Shown here: positions 31,401 through 42,532 of the stretch, in pieces | Layout: every line of letters starts with the position of its first letter | Position numbering within the stretch: the stretch's first letter is position 1 | Assembly (NCBI GenBank): GCA_004194705.1 | Contig: SADC01001204.1 | Span: 2,046,001 to 2,110,000 of the forward strand | DNA: 64,000 nt | Origin: Ditylenchus dipsaci | Lineage: Eukaryota; Nematoda; Chromadorea; Rhabditida; Anguinidae | Direction of reading: 5' to 3' | Made by a program: the position numbers and the translations under genes | The notes under the pieces: generated by a model | Databases searched by the model: none | What the model saw: only the letters and a program-made list of their open reading frames with translations | Told to the model about the DNA's origin: nothing

Positions 31401-34400
31401 TTGACGAAGACACACATACATGAAATTAATACTGAGACATTTTGGACTTAATTCTTGAGCATTCAGAGAAAAGCTTGACACCACCAATGACGTATAAGCA
31501 GACATCAGTTCCAACACCCGAATAATAAAGATGGACGAAACAACCTGCAAATGATGAGAATAATGCTAGTCAGAGTCTAAAGCTTGCCCGCCCTACGGGC
31601 GGGTTTTATTTTCAGCCGACTCTCCCGAATCATTTTTCGATTTATTTTCCGTTAATAATTTCGCAGCATTTTTCGATATATGTTTCGCTGATATTTCTGT
31701 AGCATTTTTCGATTTATTTCCTGCTAATATTTCTGTAGAATTTTAATTCACTTTTCGACTATTTCACCTTCAAAAAATTTTAAGATCTTAAGATCTATGA
31801 AATCAAATCTGAGATAACTATAATCATATACCGTCACTCTCAATTACTTATCTACTCTTCACACAGCTGACAAAGCATCTATTTCTGGCGCGAGATTCTA
31901 AAAGCGCTCGCTTTGTACTCTCTGGTGACATTCATAAAAGCGTCTTTTTGTGTTACGGGATTCATAAACACACATAACCGAAACATGATCCGTGAGCTAT
32001 GAGGTCCTTTCCGAGACTCACAGAATTACTCCATTTGCTAACTTTTCAAGACGTGTGTGTGGGGATTGATAAAGGTATATTTATGTTGTGCATGATTTAA
32101 AATGCGTTAGTTTTTTTTCTGTGGCGAAACTTGTAACAGCGTCTTCTGAACTGCTCCAGATACTCAAGAAGCGATAATGAGAATACCACGAAAATTCTCC
32201 ATGAAGAAGACTCACGATTCAATTTCAAACATATTCTCAAAACATAATTAATAAATTTCCTTTGATCCAAACATGAGCAAATATAACGTAAGATATGCAC
32301 ATACTACACACGACACAGAAACTATGGTTCATACTTAAGTTAAGAAAATTTCAAAAAAAAAAGACTCGAGTTCAAAATATTCAATCAAATATTGAAACTC
32401 AATCCAAGTACTTGGATGATTCACGAAAATTCGAGAAAAAAGCATCTCCGTCTCACTGAGTCTCGACCACAAACTTAATTCGAGAGAGCCGACTTCTCGT
32501 CACACTTAAAAAAGTACTAATAACGACTCTCGCTACCAAAGACTCGAGAAAAAAATTACTTTTATTCTTATCTCGAGACAAAACATTTTGTGGCATTCAA
32601 AATTTCGCGATGACTGACATACAGACAACTCTTTTTTCGCATATAAGATTACAAAGAAAAAAATAATGATTCTTAAATGATTATCGGGTAGGATTTAGTA
32701 TACAGAAGCCATTTAGTACTCAGTTTAAACATGCTACATGAACATGACACATAAGACATTGAACATGAGACATATAGAAAAACATGTACGACGCGACATA
32801 GGAAACGTGTGACATCTCACATTATACGCTCCACATTACGCAGGTGCACAGGACACACAGACAATACAGACGTATATTTGAGACGTTCTTTTTGCATATT
32901 TGAGACACATCCATGAATCACAGTATAGTCCAAGCACTTTGAGTATTTACCATTATTGAAGCACTTGGACTGAACTATGATCCATACTTGAGTTAAGAAA
33001 TCTTCCAAAAAAAATCCAAAGACTCAAGTCCAAAAGATTCAATCCGAAATTGAAATTCAATCTAAGTACTTAGATGATTCACAATAAGTCGAAAAAAAAT
33101 GATAGTCTTACTGATATTATTGATTCGGAGTTTCATTCGGATTCTTGGATGATTTACAAAGTCAGAAGTAATACATGAATTCAATCATGAATATTTTTTG
33201 AAAGAGTCAACTGCTCATATTTCCTTGATAAAAAAACAGAAAAACATTTAGACAGTGGTTTATCTATTCGTGCTTGCTCACAGCGTCTTCGAGAATTTTT
33301 ACTTTTAAAAATAAATTGATTAATAACCACTTTCACACAGCTGACAAAGCGTGTTTTTCCTTTCGCAGAATTCACAAAAGCTTTCGTTTTGTGTCAAAAG
33401 ACTACTCTCGAGACCGAAAATTCTGAGTCACTTTTAAAAAGCGCGCGGACAAGCATACAAATACTTCTCTAGTAGAGGTAGAGAAAACGTGATTTAACCA
33501 TGTTAGCAAGGTGAATACTTATGATGCTAACAATGCACAAATGAAACACGAAACGACTCAGGGAATTCACATCTCGAAGTCAACCAACTCCCTTTAGTTT
33601 TACAGATAAAGCAATTAATAATGCATGGACACGACGCATCTATATTGCAATACCGCACATGAAAGACCATACAGGGAACCAGACATTGCTAAACCCCACA
33701 AAGTTTATTGACAAACAAATACAGACAATGATATCACTGTGATTTAGTGAACTTCATTCTTGAGGCAGGAAAGCTTGCTACAACCAGACACCAAAAGACA
33801 GCCGTCGGTTCGAACGCTTGAATAGTGAGAATAGACGACTCCTGACATGAGCACCTGAAAATTATACGAATAAATAATGACCACAACTTATTTTAAGCAG
33901 TAAGTCGAATCAACAAAAGAATGACACGTGACACATCATCATAGGGACATTTACATGAGAAATGAGCCATGACAAAGTCACATGAAACAGGACTGTGAGA
34001 GATGTTGTTAAAACATAACTATGAGACAAAGACATAACCATGACACGTGAAACATGACCATGTAACATGAGAAGAGGTAATCATGAAGGTTTAATTATGA
34101 TCCACGATAGCATGCTTGAAGTCACGCTTTTTCTCAAGTACCTCTACTTTGTTGCATTTTACTTTGAGAATCAACCATAAATCACCGCACAGCCCAACCA
34201 CTTCAAATATTTACCATTATTGTGGCAGCTGGAATATAACGTGATTCATACTTGAGTCAAGGTCGAATACAATTCACAAAAACAAAACATGCTTGAGTAA
34301 AAATTAGGAAAAAATTAAAACAACAATGAGATCGCATCATGAACCACAGTCTTACCCTTAAATATCTTGACTTATTCATTCTTCAGTTTGAGATACAACC

Positions 34401-36874
34401 ATGAACCACAGTACAGTCCAAGCACTTCAAGTATTTACCATTATTGAGCACCTGGACTGTAGTATGAATCATATTTGAATCAAGAAATTCTCAAAAGAAT
34501 TTAAAAAGGCTCGAGCACAAAAATTTCTTCAGAAAATAAAAATTTATCCAAGTATCTGATGATGATTTACAAAACAACCATGAGAAAGATGAGACTCGAG
34601 CACGAAATTATCTCAGAGAGCCAACTGCTCAACATGCGCAAGAAATAATAATGAGCAAGCGACAAACTCTCGCTGTAATGAAATCCTCTCGAGACCAACT
34701 TTTAAACGACAATTTTGAGACATTTTTGAGACAAAATCGGACGGACGGACACAAACTCTCTTTTAGTATATAGGATTGTCTTGTGTTGTTGATAATGAAC
34801 TGACAACGAAAGCTTGCAAAGATGGTGCAAATACAGGGTGTCTCAAAAGTGTTGGTATTTTTCGAGAATTTAGTGTAGGTAGCCCCTTGCCCGGTCGATT
34901 CCTGATTTTTTCGGAAATCTCCATAAAAGTATTATTTAGAGAACACAGAAAATTGATTTTTTTTTTTATTTTTTCATCCCACTCAGTTTAGAAGAAAACG
35001 ATTTATAAGGCAGAGCAAGAAAATTTAAAAAAAATAGATTTAGACAGCTGTTGCGTAAATTTTCAAAAAAAATACCAATACTTTCGAGACACCTGTAGTG
35101 CCGTTAAAAAAACCTCACTAAATTTGGAGCTCAGGGATTTTGTATTATAACAAATGAACTGCAAATTTGTCAACAAACTTTTAGGAGTGAAGACTAATTA
35201 AAAAGACGGTTAGCTATCTATGTTTGTACATGCTAAAATTAAGACCTAATATTTTCAGCTTTCTTAGATTTTAACTCCGTACTTTTTTTTGCTTACCATA
35301 ACAAAAACAGCGAAGCTTCCTGCTGCAATAGACAATTTTTCATATGTCTTTACATATAAGATGGCACAACTGCGCTCCAAAAACACTACTAAATGAAAAA
35401 TAGTGAATCCGATTAGAGAAAACACTGTTGGAAGCGATATATGGCGCATTCCCATGTGACCATGGTGTAACTACATGGTGCAGATAGCTCAATCACATAT
35501 AAATCTAAGTTTTACTATTACAGTTATCATAAAAATGTATTTTGCAAAAAAAAAATACCGCGTATTTCAAATGTAGGGCCAAATTAGACGAAGCATAAAA
35601 CATATAAAAGCATGATCCGCCAAAAATATTATCTAAAAATAAACAATTTGATTTTTAAGAAAAAATATTTTATTTTGTCAATTGTTATAGAAATGCTTGA
35701 CCGTTACAATAATGTGCGGTAGTGCATCGTCGTTTTTTGAAACTTATCTTAAGTCGTACAGGCTGTTTCAAGAAAAAAATTCACGTCAGTGAGCTTAGTT
35801 TGAGCTCCGGTTTTGTTTGATATATAAAGTAAAAACACGAATTTCGTTTGGTCCTTCCTGTGATTAATGCCTCACACATCCAGAGGTCATGCGTATGGCA
35901 GGACAGGCTCAAACATGAGTCTGAGATATGCTTGAGTCCAAAAATACCAAGACATAAAAACTCCTTTGTTGTACAGTCGAACCTCGATAAACGGGCACCC
36001 CAAAAGTTCGTTCCCCGTTTATCGAGGTTCGACTGTATAGGGCCAAAATATCTGTGAAATTCGTTTACAGAATTTCGAAATTCGAACTAGGAAAGAAGTT
36101 ATGTTTCTCAAAAGGTGTTAGAATTTCTTGAAACACCCTGGATTAAGGCTACCTAAGTCCTTTTAAAAACAACTAAAAAATTTTTCCAAAGAAATTTTTT
36201 GAAATTGCAAAAAAAAAAGAATTATGTAGTGTAGTAAATATGTCTTCGATGACGACTTCTACTCGAGCACGTTCTTTTTCAATTCAGTCAAGAAATACGG
36301 TCAAACCTCGAAATAACGAGCCCCGATATAAAAATACTTTTTTTGACGCCTATTTTGGCCAGTGATTAAGGAAAATGACCTACATTATACCCTCGATATA
36401 GCGAAAGGTTTAACATAACGAAAATTTTCGTCGGCCTCCAGAGGTTCTTTATATCAAGGTTTGACTGTACAGTATGGTCTCGATCTAGCGCACCGTTTAG
36501 GGCGGTCCCTAGGTGGTGCGCTGTAGCAGCGTATCTGCAGTGTTTCATATTTCACCACAAAGTTGTTTACAAAAAAATGGTCATTACACCATCCAGCACT
36601 ATTTTCCTGGTAAATGTTGTGAAACCTTTGCCTTGTAAAACCATACTTTGAGATTCATGTGAAGTTGAAAATCTCCTCGCGTTTTCTTTTTCAAGTGTTT
36701 TAAAATTACAGAAAAAAGAAAAATAGCCGTGAAAGATATGATGCAATGTCCTAAATGAATAAAAATAAGCCAGTAGACTTCGCAAATATTAGGCCGCCGA
36801 ACAATTATTAATAGGTTGAAAAATGCAGAAGACATTTTATTACTTCTGTTTTGAAAAAGAATGAATATTATCAC
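28445..36874 (-). CDS. Sra-like nematode 7TM chemoreceptor
   Basis: Exons on the minus strand: about 36599-36874 (TM1 IFIHLGHCIISFTAIFLFSV, then FQLHMNLK), 35297-35504 (APCSYTMVTWECAIYR, TM3 and FHLVVFLERSCAILYVKTYE), 29144-29340 (TM4 end and TM5 region YFLLVTDIIVTLADFLL), 28682-28876 (YSLRSAYQIKENVLS; TM6) and 28445-28588 (TM7 end, DVYAVATFATFLFLI; tail and TAG). The WxCxxxR, LERxxA and YEK pattern and the YQIKEN loop are typical of Sra-superfamily receptors, surface chemoreceptors of nematode sensory neurons. TM2 is only partly accounted for, so an exon between 35505 and 36598 may be missed. One base is missing after CAIYR; the 29144-29340 to 28682-28876 junction is also off by one. Intron 2 (29341-35296) carries the Helitron. 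Confidence 0.75.
29515..29690. repeat. GC-rich patch and TACATAGTCAAC repeats
   Basis: CCGGCTCGCGCCGGCC stands out in AT-rich intron, followed by three units near TTACATAGTCAACC. Meaning unknown. Confidence 0.4.
31426..31544 (-). pseudogene. captured terminal exon, copy 2, in Helitron
   Basis: TTTGCAG acceptor, then CFVHLYYSGVGTDVCLYVIG...VKLFSECSRIK..., stop, then AATAAA. Shares YS-V-TD-CL-V-G--KL with copy 1. Confidence 0.5.
31587..31603. repeat. internal Helitron-type terminal hairpin
   Basis: CCCGCCC-TAC-GGGCGGG, identical to the hairpin at 30016-30032. On the minus strand it is followed at the same spacing by TTAG instead of CTAG. Confidence 0.8.
33744..33854 (-). pseudogene. captured terminal exon, copy 1, in Helitron
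   Basis: ATTTTCAG acceptor, then 37 codons (GVVYSHYSSVRTDGCLLVSG...KLSCLKNEVH-stop), then AATAAA about 45 bases on. Resembles copy 2 at 31426-31544. Family not recognised. Confidence 0.5.
34834..35095. mobile_element. mariner-type MITE, CAGGGTGTCTC ends
   Basis: TA-CAGGGTGTCTCAAAAGTGTT and CTTTCGAGACACCTG-TA, plus GGTATTTTT/AAAATACC. In the receptor intron next to the Helitron. Confidence 0.75.
35759..36140. mobile_element. mariner-type element with a 62-bp CAGTYRA palindrome inside
   Basis: CAGGCTGTTTCAAGAAA and TTTCTTGAAACACCCTG are the ends. At 35974-36035 lies TA-CAGTCGAACCTCGATAAACG, a short spacer and its exact inverse, an almost minimal MITE. Confidence 0.7.
36298..36467. mobile_element. 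CAGTYRA-type MITE
   Basis: TA-CGGTCAAACCTCGAAATAACG and TATCAAGGTTTGACTG-TA. Lies next to, and partly confuses, the first receptor exon region. Confidence 0.65.
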
Positions 36875-37857
36875 GAAATTTTTTTTATAAATTATTGTTT
36901 GGCCTGTGAAGCGTGAACCAGCAGACTACAAAGAGACTAATTTATTTATTTTTCTTAAAAATGTAAAAGTTTTTAGAAAACCTAGACCATAAAAAATTAA
37001 GACTTGACTGCGCAGGTGTGGTAATTGCTTGTTAAATAAAAACAGTCCAAACTGAACATTCAAGTAAATTCATGTGACAAATTTTATTTTAAAGTTATTT
37101 ATGAAGTCACGTATCCAAAAAAAATAACAATAAAAAAATTTAGGCGCCATTATAGTCCCCCCATAGTCGAATTGGTTAGTTAGAGATGTGCCCACTCACT
37201 TACCTGCGACATAATTCCGAGTAAGACTTTGATCAAAAATGCATTTATAGAGTCTTTTTGCCCAGCTCCAGCAAGAAAAATGTGATAAATAACTAAGGCA
37301 CGACCAAGACCGAGTAGAACGAGTTTAATCCGGGTAGCTTTCTGGGGGCGGTGTAAAACGAGTAGTGTGGATTTTTTTTCTCAGATCAAGAACAAAGACC
37401 AGCCGTCGAAAAAAGGCAAGTTGGGAAGCCTGCCTAGCACCTTTTGTAAAATTTTTCTGAAATGCAACTAGAGACTCGAAAAAAAGTAAAAATTGATTTA
37501 AATAAGTAACTTTTTTAAGAAACAAACATTAGGAAAAACCTTCAAGTACTATTTTTGTCTATTCAACCCTTGTCGTCCGGTTGTTCACAAAAAACATTGA
37601 AGATCAATGCAATACATGCAAAATATTTTGCAGACATTCCTCAGAATCTTTTCTATTGACTAAAATTTCTATTTCCAGCCTTTATTTTCCTTGTGATTCA
37701 GTTTTTTAACGGTCTTGATTCACTTTCTTTTCTTTATATACGTTCATTTTGCTGCACTTGAAAATTTGCGTTCATCTTTTTCTAAATAAATAATAGAGCT
37801 AAATATTTTGCTTTAAACCACTGTCGGTAAAAATTTGTGTCGTAATAACTTGCTGAA
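36875..37857. other. intergenic between divergent receptor and lectin genes
   Basis: Contains a copy of the GCCCAGCTCCAGC repeat (about 37160-37300). No exon seen. It should hold both promoters; no motif was identified. Confidence 0.4.
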
Positions 37858-40800
37858 ATGGCAATGACCTTGCCTCTGGTCATTTGCTGTCTCTTTTTGT
37901 TCGGATTAGCCATATGTAAAAATGACAAGACTTGCTTGGACGGGTGGACTATGAATTACAGCTCTGGCTATTGCTACAAGGTATCTTTGTATCGTATTTG
38001 GGTCATCTGTATTTGTGGGTAGTCATTTAGAGTAAAAGTTTGGTCATACGTAAAAACTTGTTATTTAACATATTTTATGTGGCATGTTTGGACTAACGAG
38101 AAAGCCCTTTTAACGTAGGTTAAACCTTTAACGTTACATCGGGGTTTTATTATCAAAAATTGAAAATTTTTGCGATTGAAGTGAAATTTGGGTAATTTAC
38201 GGAAAATACATGGGTACCCAATTGTTGATTGATAAAAAAACCATTAGAGGCGCCGATAGGCTCAATAGTTTTAGAGTATAATGAGAAAAAACGAGAAAGC
38301 CCTTTAACGTAGATTAAACGTAGATTTAAAGTAGATTTTAACGTAGATTTAAAGACTCTCTCCATAGTGATTATCCATGAGACCGACCAAATCTGATCAC
38401 TATGAAGAACGATCGCGAAGAGTCAATTTGGCTTAATTTCTTTGTAGATCAACCGAATTAAAAAAAAAGTTGATCATTATGGCGAGCTGATCACTATGAC
38501 GGGAGGTCGCTATGGGAGAATCGATTGTAGGTCTATCTTAAAATATATGATTGTGTACTTACTGGCTCAATATTGCTGAGTTAATTTTCAGAAATTCTCT
38601 GAAAAGCTATCGTTTGATGAGGCCGAAGCTAGCTGCGAAGAAATTGACCCGAATTCCCATCTGGCCTCCTTTTCCAGCAAGGAAGAATTCGATTTCCTTG
38701 CAGCAATTGATGACCCCTATGCTTTTTGGATTGGCATGAGACACAATGGAGTTCCCAAAGAAGAGGTAGACATTCTGGAAAAGAATAGATTTGATGTGTG
38801 GTTTGTTGACGGCTCACCCGACTACCATTTTTTCGATGAAGACTATGGTCACTACTGGGGCAACACTTCAATGCCGGGCACATGGAACATCCATAGCATA
38901 GGGTGGGAGCCAAATGGACATGATGAACAGGAATACCAGTGTGTTAACCTGTATTCTTTGAGCGCTCACCCTTCACAAGCTCTCTACCAAGGCAAAATGA
39001 ATGATGTTGGGTGCGATGAACAATTGGTAGGTTCTCAATGCAAAAATACCTTGACGAGTAAACGGAATTTTGGCAAAAAAAATTTGAATGGCTACCACTA
39101 TATTTAGGCTTATGTCTGCAAAACGGAGCCTCGACAGCAAACTAGCACTGTAGAATCCACCACTGAAGCCACTTCAACAACTGAGCTGTCCACTGCAGAC
39201 CCCTCAACTACCCCTGACAGCAGCTCCACCATTATTGAAACTACCTCTACCAAAAAGTTTACTACTGGTACTGGTGTGGAAAAATGCTTGGATGGATGGT
39301 CCTATTTCCAGGGTTCAGACAGCTGTTTCAAGGTTTTGTATGCTGAAACGCTCGCTAACAAAAAAAATGTAATCTAAAATTCAGAAATTCTCAGAAAAGC
39401 TGTCTTTTGACAAAGCTGAAGCAAGTTGCCAAAAAGCCGCCGATAATTCTCACCTGGCTTCTTTTGGCAGTCAAGAAGAGTTTGACTTTTTGGCCGAAAT
39501 TTATGATCCCGATGCCTTTTGGATAGGCATGAAGCACAATGGAATTCCTAAAAAGTTTAGTATGCCTTTGGAAAGAGATCAGTTTGATGTGTTTTTTACT
39601 GACGGCTCTGTCGACGACCCTATCTTTTTCGCCGATTATGATCACTACTGGGAAAGTGGAAGGATGCAAAACCAAGTCACTTCCTACAGCATGGGCACGA
39701 GCCTAATGGAGACCGCGGCCAACCTCAATGCATCCATCTGTTTTCCAAAAAATCCGAGGATGACGAAAATACCTATCGTGGGAAAATGAATGATGGTGAT
39801 TGTGATGAAAAATTGGTAAGCTCTTTGGTTTATAAACAATGAATACAATTATAAGACTACTTGGTGAAAAAATTCTAACTGTTCTAACTGATATACTAGC
39901 CAAACTCTCTTAATCCAAGCCCCTAAAATTTTCACCCAAAAATTTTAAAATGACTCTAACAAGCGCCCGCCGAGTGGTGCATCAAAAAAATCGTCCGGGC
40001 GGCAATAAGAGGAAACAGAGGAGCTGAATCGTCGTAGGCCAACAAAATTTATTTTAAAATTTTACGCAAAAACTTCAAACTCAGGGGTTTTTATATGCTT
40101 AGAGAAAAAGATTACACCAAAGAGTATGAAAGTGTGCTGAGGTTTTGGACAGCAAACAAATTGCAACAAATTGACCTTTTTGGTACCAGGTAAAAAAGTA
40201 CCAAAAATATTCAGGCTTACGTGTGCAAAACAAAGGCTGAGAAACATGATGGTTTTCGTAGTGCAAGATTAGCAGATTCTAGTGAAACCAGCTACACTAT
40301 TGAGCCTACTACTGAAGGCACATCTCCCACTGAAACTTCTGCTGAAAACACTCGAACTATTGACCAGCAAAAGTGCCTTGATGGCTGGTCTTATTTCCAA
40401 GGCTCAGACAACTGCTTCAAGGTTAATTGAGAAAAAAAAGTGTAAATAAAAATAAATACTAAGCGTTTTATTAGACATTTTCTGAAAAATTGTCGTTTGA
40501 TGAGGCCGAAGCAAGCTGCCAACAATCCACTGAAAACGCTCACCTGGCCTCTTTTTCTAGCCGAGAAGAGTTCACATTTTTAGCCGAAACCAAAGACACC
40601 AATGCTTTTTGGATTGGCATGAAGCACAATGGCACTTCAATAGAAGAAGATGAGGATGTGGGTAAGAACCGATTTGATGTATGGTTCATTGATGGCTCTC
40701 CCGACTACCATTTCTCGGACAAAGACTATGGTTTTTATTGGCTAAGAATCTACTCCACTTATTATGAGCCTAATGGAAATAGTGGTCAAGCTCAATGCGT

Positions 40801-42532
40801 TCATATGCTCACTGGAGTTTTTTTCTATGGTGCTACCCATGGAAAAATGAATGATGGTGACTGCGATGAAAAATTGGTAGGTTTTTAAAACCGTCGCATG
40901 CGTTTTTATGGCACTATTGAACAGTAGGTACTGATTTTACAAAGGGATGCATCCTGCGTTCCGGCACAGAATAGGCCAGAGAATTTTAGAGCAAACCCAA
41001 ACATATTCTTGCAACTATAAAAAGTAAGAAAAACACTTTTGAGTCTGTCCTAAAAGAAGATAACCTACCCTGGAGGGAGTAAAAAGCCCCAAATAGGGGA
41101 CTCATTTGTGAATCGGTAACCATTGTTCAATCAAGCCAAAGTATTCCAGGCTTATGTGTGCAAAGTGAAAGCCAAGGTAGAGCAAGAATACCACTCAACT
41201 ACTGAATCCACTACTCATGCTAGCACCGAGATTCTCACAGAAAGCACTTCTACCACCGAAGCTTCTACTTCTTTTGAGGCCATTACCTCCACTGAGAGCA
41301 CAGCTACCGTTTGGCTCTAAATAAGTGCTTGGATGGTTGGTCATACCACAGTGCTTCACACACATGCTACAAGGTAAGCCTATTGGCTAAATTTACCTTT
41401 ATTTCACCACCTCTCAACTAACCTTGACCCCCACCAGTGAATCAGCTCGGGAGACCAAGGCAACTTTTTTCATTTTAATTTTTTTATTTTTTTTCAATTA
41501 AAAAACAGTATATTTACACTCTTAATTATTATGATACGAAGAAAATTATCGGTATTGAAAAATGAAATTTTTTTTGCCTTGGTCCCCCAAGCTGATTTAC
41601 TGGGAGGGGTCAAGGTTAATTTAGTAGTGGGGCAAAGGTAAAGTGCTCCGGCCTATTTAATAATTGACAGATTAAAAGACTTATTGACTGCGAAAAATCT
41701 CTTGTATAAACTAAACTAAGTAATCTTTATAGTAAACTTTAGAAGTTTGATTCTGCACTTCCATTCCACAAAGCAGAAGAAAAATGTCAGGAATACAGCT
41801 CAGACACTCACTTAGCTTCTTTCAATAACCAGGCTGAGTTTGACTTCCTTAGAAGTGTACTAGGCCCTGAACACCTAAGATCTTATTGGATCGGCCTTCG
41901 ACACAATGCCACTCCTATCGAAGGAGTCGAGTTAGGATCACCAATAGATTTACTCTAGCTTTCTTAGACCAATCTGCTTTGCCTGATTTTACTCCTTACA
42001 ACTACTACTGGCAGTATGAATACAGTTTTACAACTGGACAATGGATATATGAGCCAAATGGTCTGCAAAAAGAGCACTACAAAGAAGCTTGTGTGGCATT
42101 GTATGGCCAACTCAATGACGATAATTGCAACCGGGAGAAGGTATTCCAAAATAAAATTTTTCACTATCCAAACTTAATTTACAGCCATTTGTTTGCCGAA
42201 TGAAATTGGCTGGGCCAGTGTCGCAAGAATGACCACTAGTGCCTTTACCGACGGCCTAGAAGTTTTGCAGGTGGTTTTTGATCCTTTTATCAATAAAGAA
42301 AACAGCATTTTAAGTGCCGAGAAAATGAAGAGCCTTCTGATGATTGCAACTGTGAAGAAAAAACCTGCGAAAAAACGGTAGTCAATTTGTGTACCGTTGT
42401 GGGATGTGACTCTGACTTCATCTTTTGCCGCTGCAAAGAAGGCTTTACCGCAATGGACCTTCTCAAACTAGATTCTATTCAGATGATCGGGCACCCTGTG
42501 TCACTAAAAACGTCTGTTTGAATGTGAAATAA
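37858..42532 (+). CDS. secreted C-type lectin with four CTLDs and a Cys-rich tail
   Basis: Exons: 37858-37980, 38592-39026, 39108-39332, 39385-39815, 40215-40421, 40475-40876, 41150-41373, 41743-42140, then 42185-42532. Residues 1-20 are a signal peptide (LPLVICCLFLFGLAIC). Each domain starts CLDGW...C(Y/F)K, continues in its own exon (FWIGMKHNG, EPNG, GKMND-DC) and closes with AYVCK at the next exon. EPN plus ND in all four predicts calcium-dependent mannose-type sugar binding (family rule). Linkers are rich in Thr, Ser and Glu, likely O-glycosylated. The tail is Cys-rich, EGF-like (CRCKEGFT; CVTKNVCLNVK), with AATAAA at 42528. Module boundaries are phase 0. Single missing bases occur near 39695, 41300, 41930 and 42450, and the start of the last exon also shifts. 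Likely role: immunity or surface recognition (inference). Confidence 0.88.
38344..38527. mobile_element. GATCACTATG inverted-repeat MITE in lectin intron 1
   Basis: CTCTCCATAGTGATTATCC and GGTCGCTATGGGAGA form weak ends; GATCACTATG occurs at several places. Possibly another CAGTYRA relative (ATCGATTG end). Confidence 0.4.
41390..41645. mobile_element. palindromic MITE in lectin intron with GACCAAGGC module
   Basis: Left TTTACCTTTATTTCACCAC, CAACTAACCTTGACCCC, GGGAGACCAAGGCAA; right TTGCCTTGGTCCCCC, GGGGTCAAGGTTAATTTAG, GGGGCAAAGGTAAA. Confidence 0.7.

Larger units (their letters stand above)
30006..34775 (-). mobile_element. non-autonomous Helitron, 4.77 kb
   Basis: On the minus strand it begins A|TCCTATATACTAAAAGAGAG with GTCCGTCCGTCC close behind, and ends CCCGCCC-GTA-GGGCGGG-CAAGCG-CTAG|T. 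A TC start, a GC hairpin 10 bases before a CTAG end and insertion between A and T are the Helitron rules. No Rep/helicase reading frame is present. The interior is made of repeated blocks: 30006-30740 matches 31580-32320, and a TCATACTTGAGT block recurs near 32330, 32960, 34240 and 34460. Lies within a Sra-like receptor intron, same strand. Confidence 0.85.
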
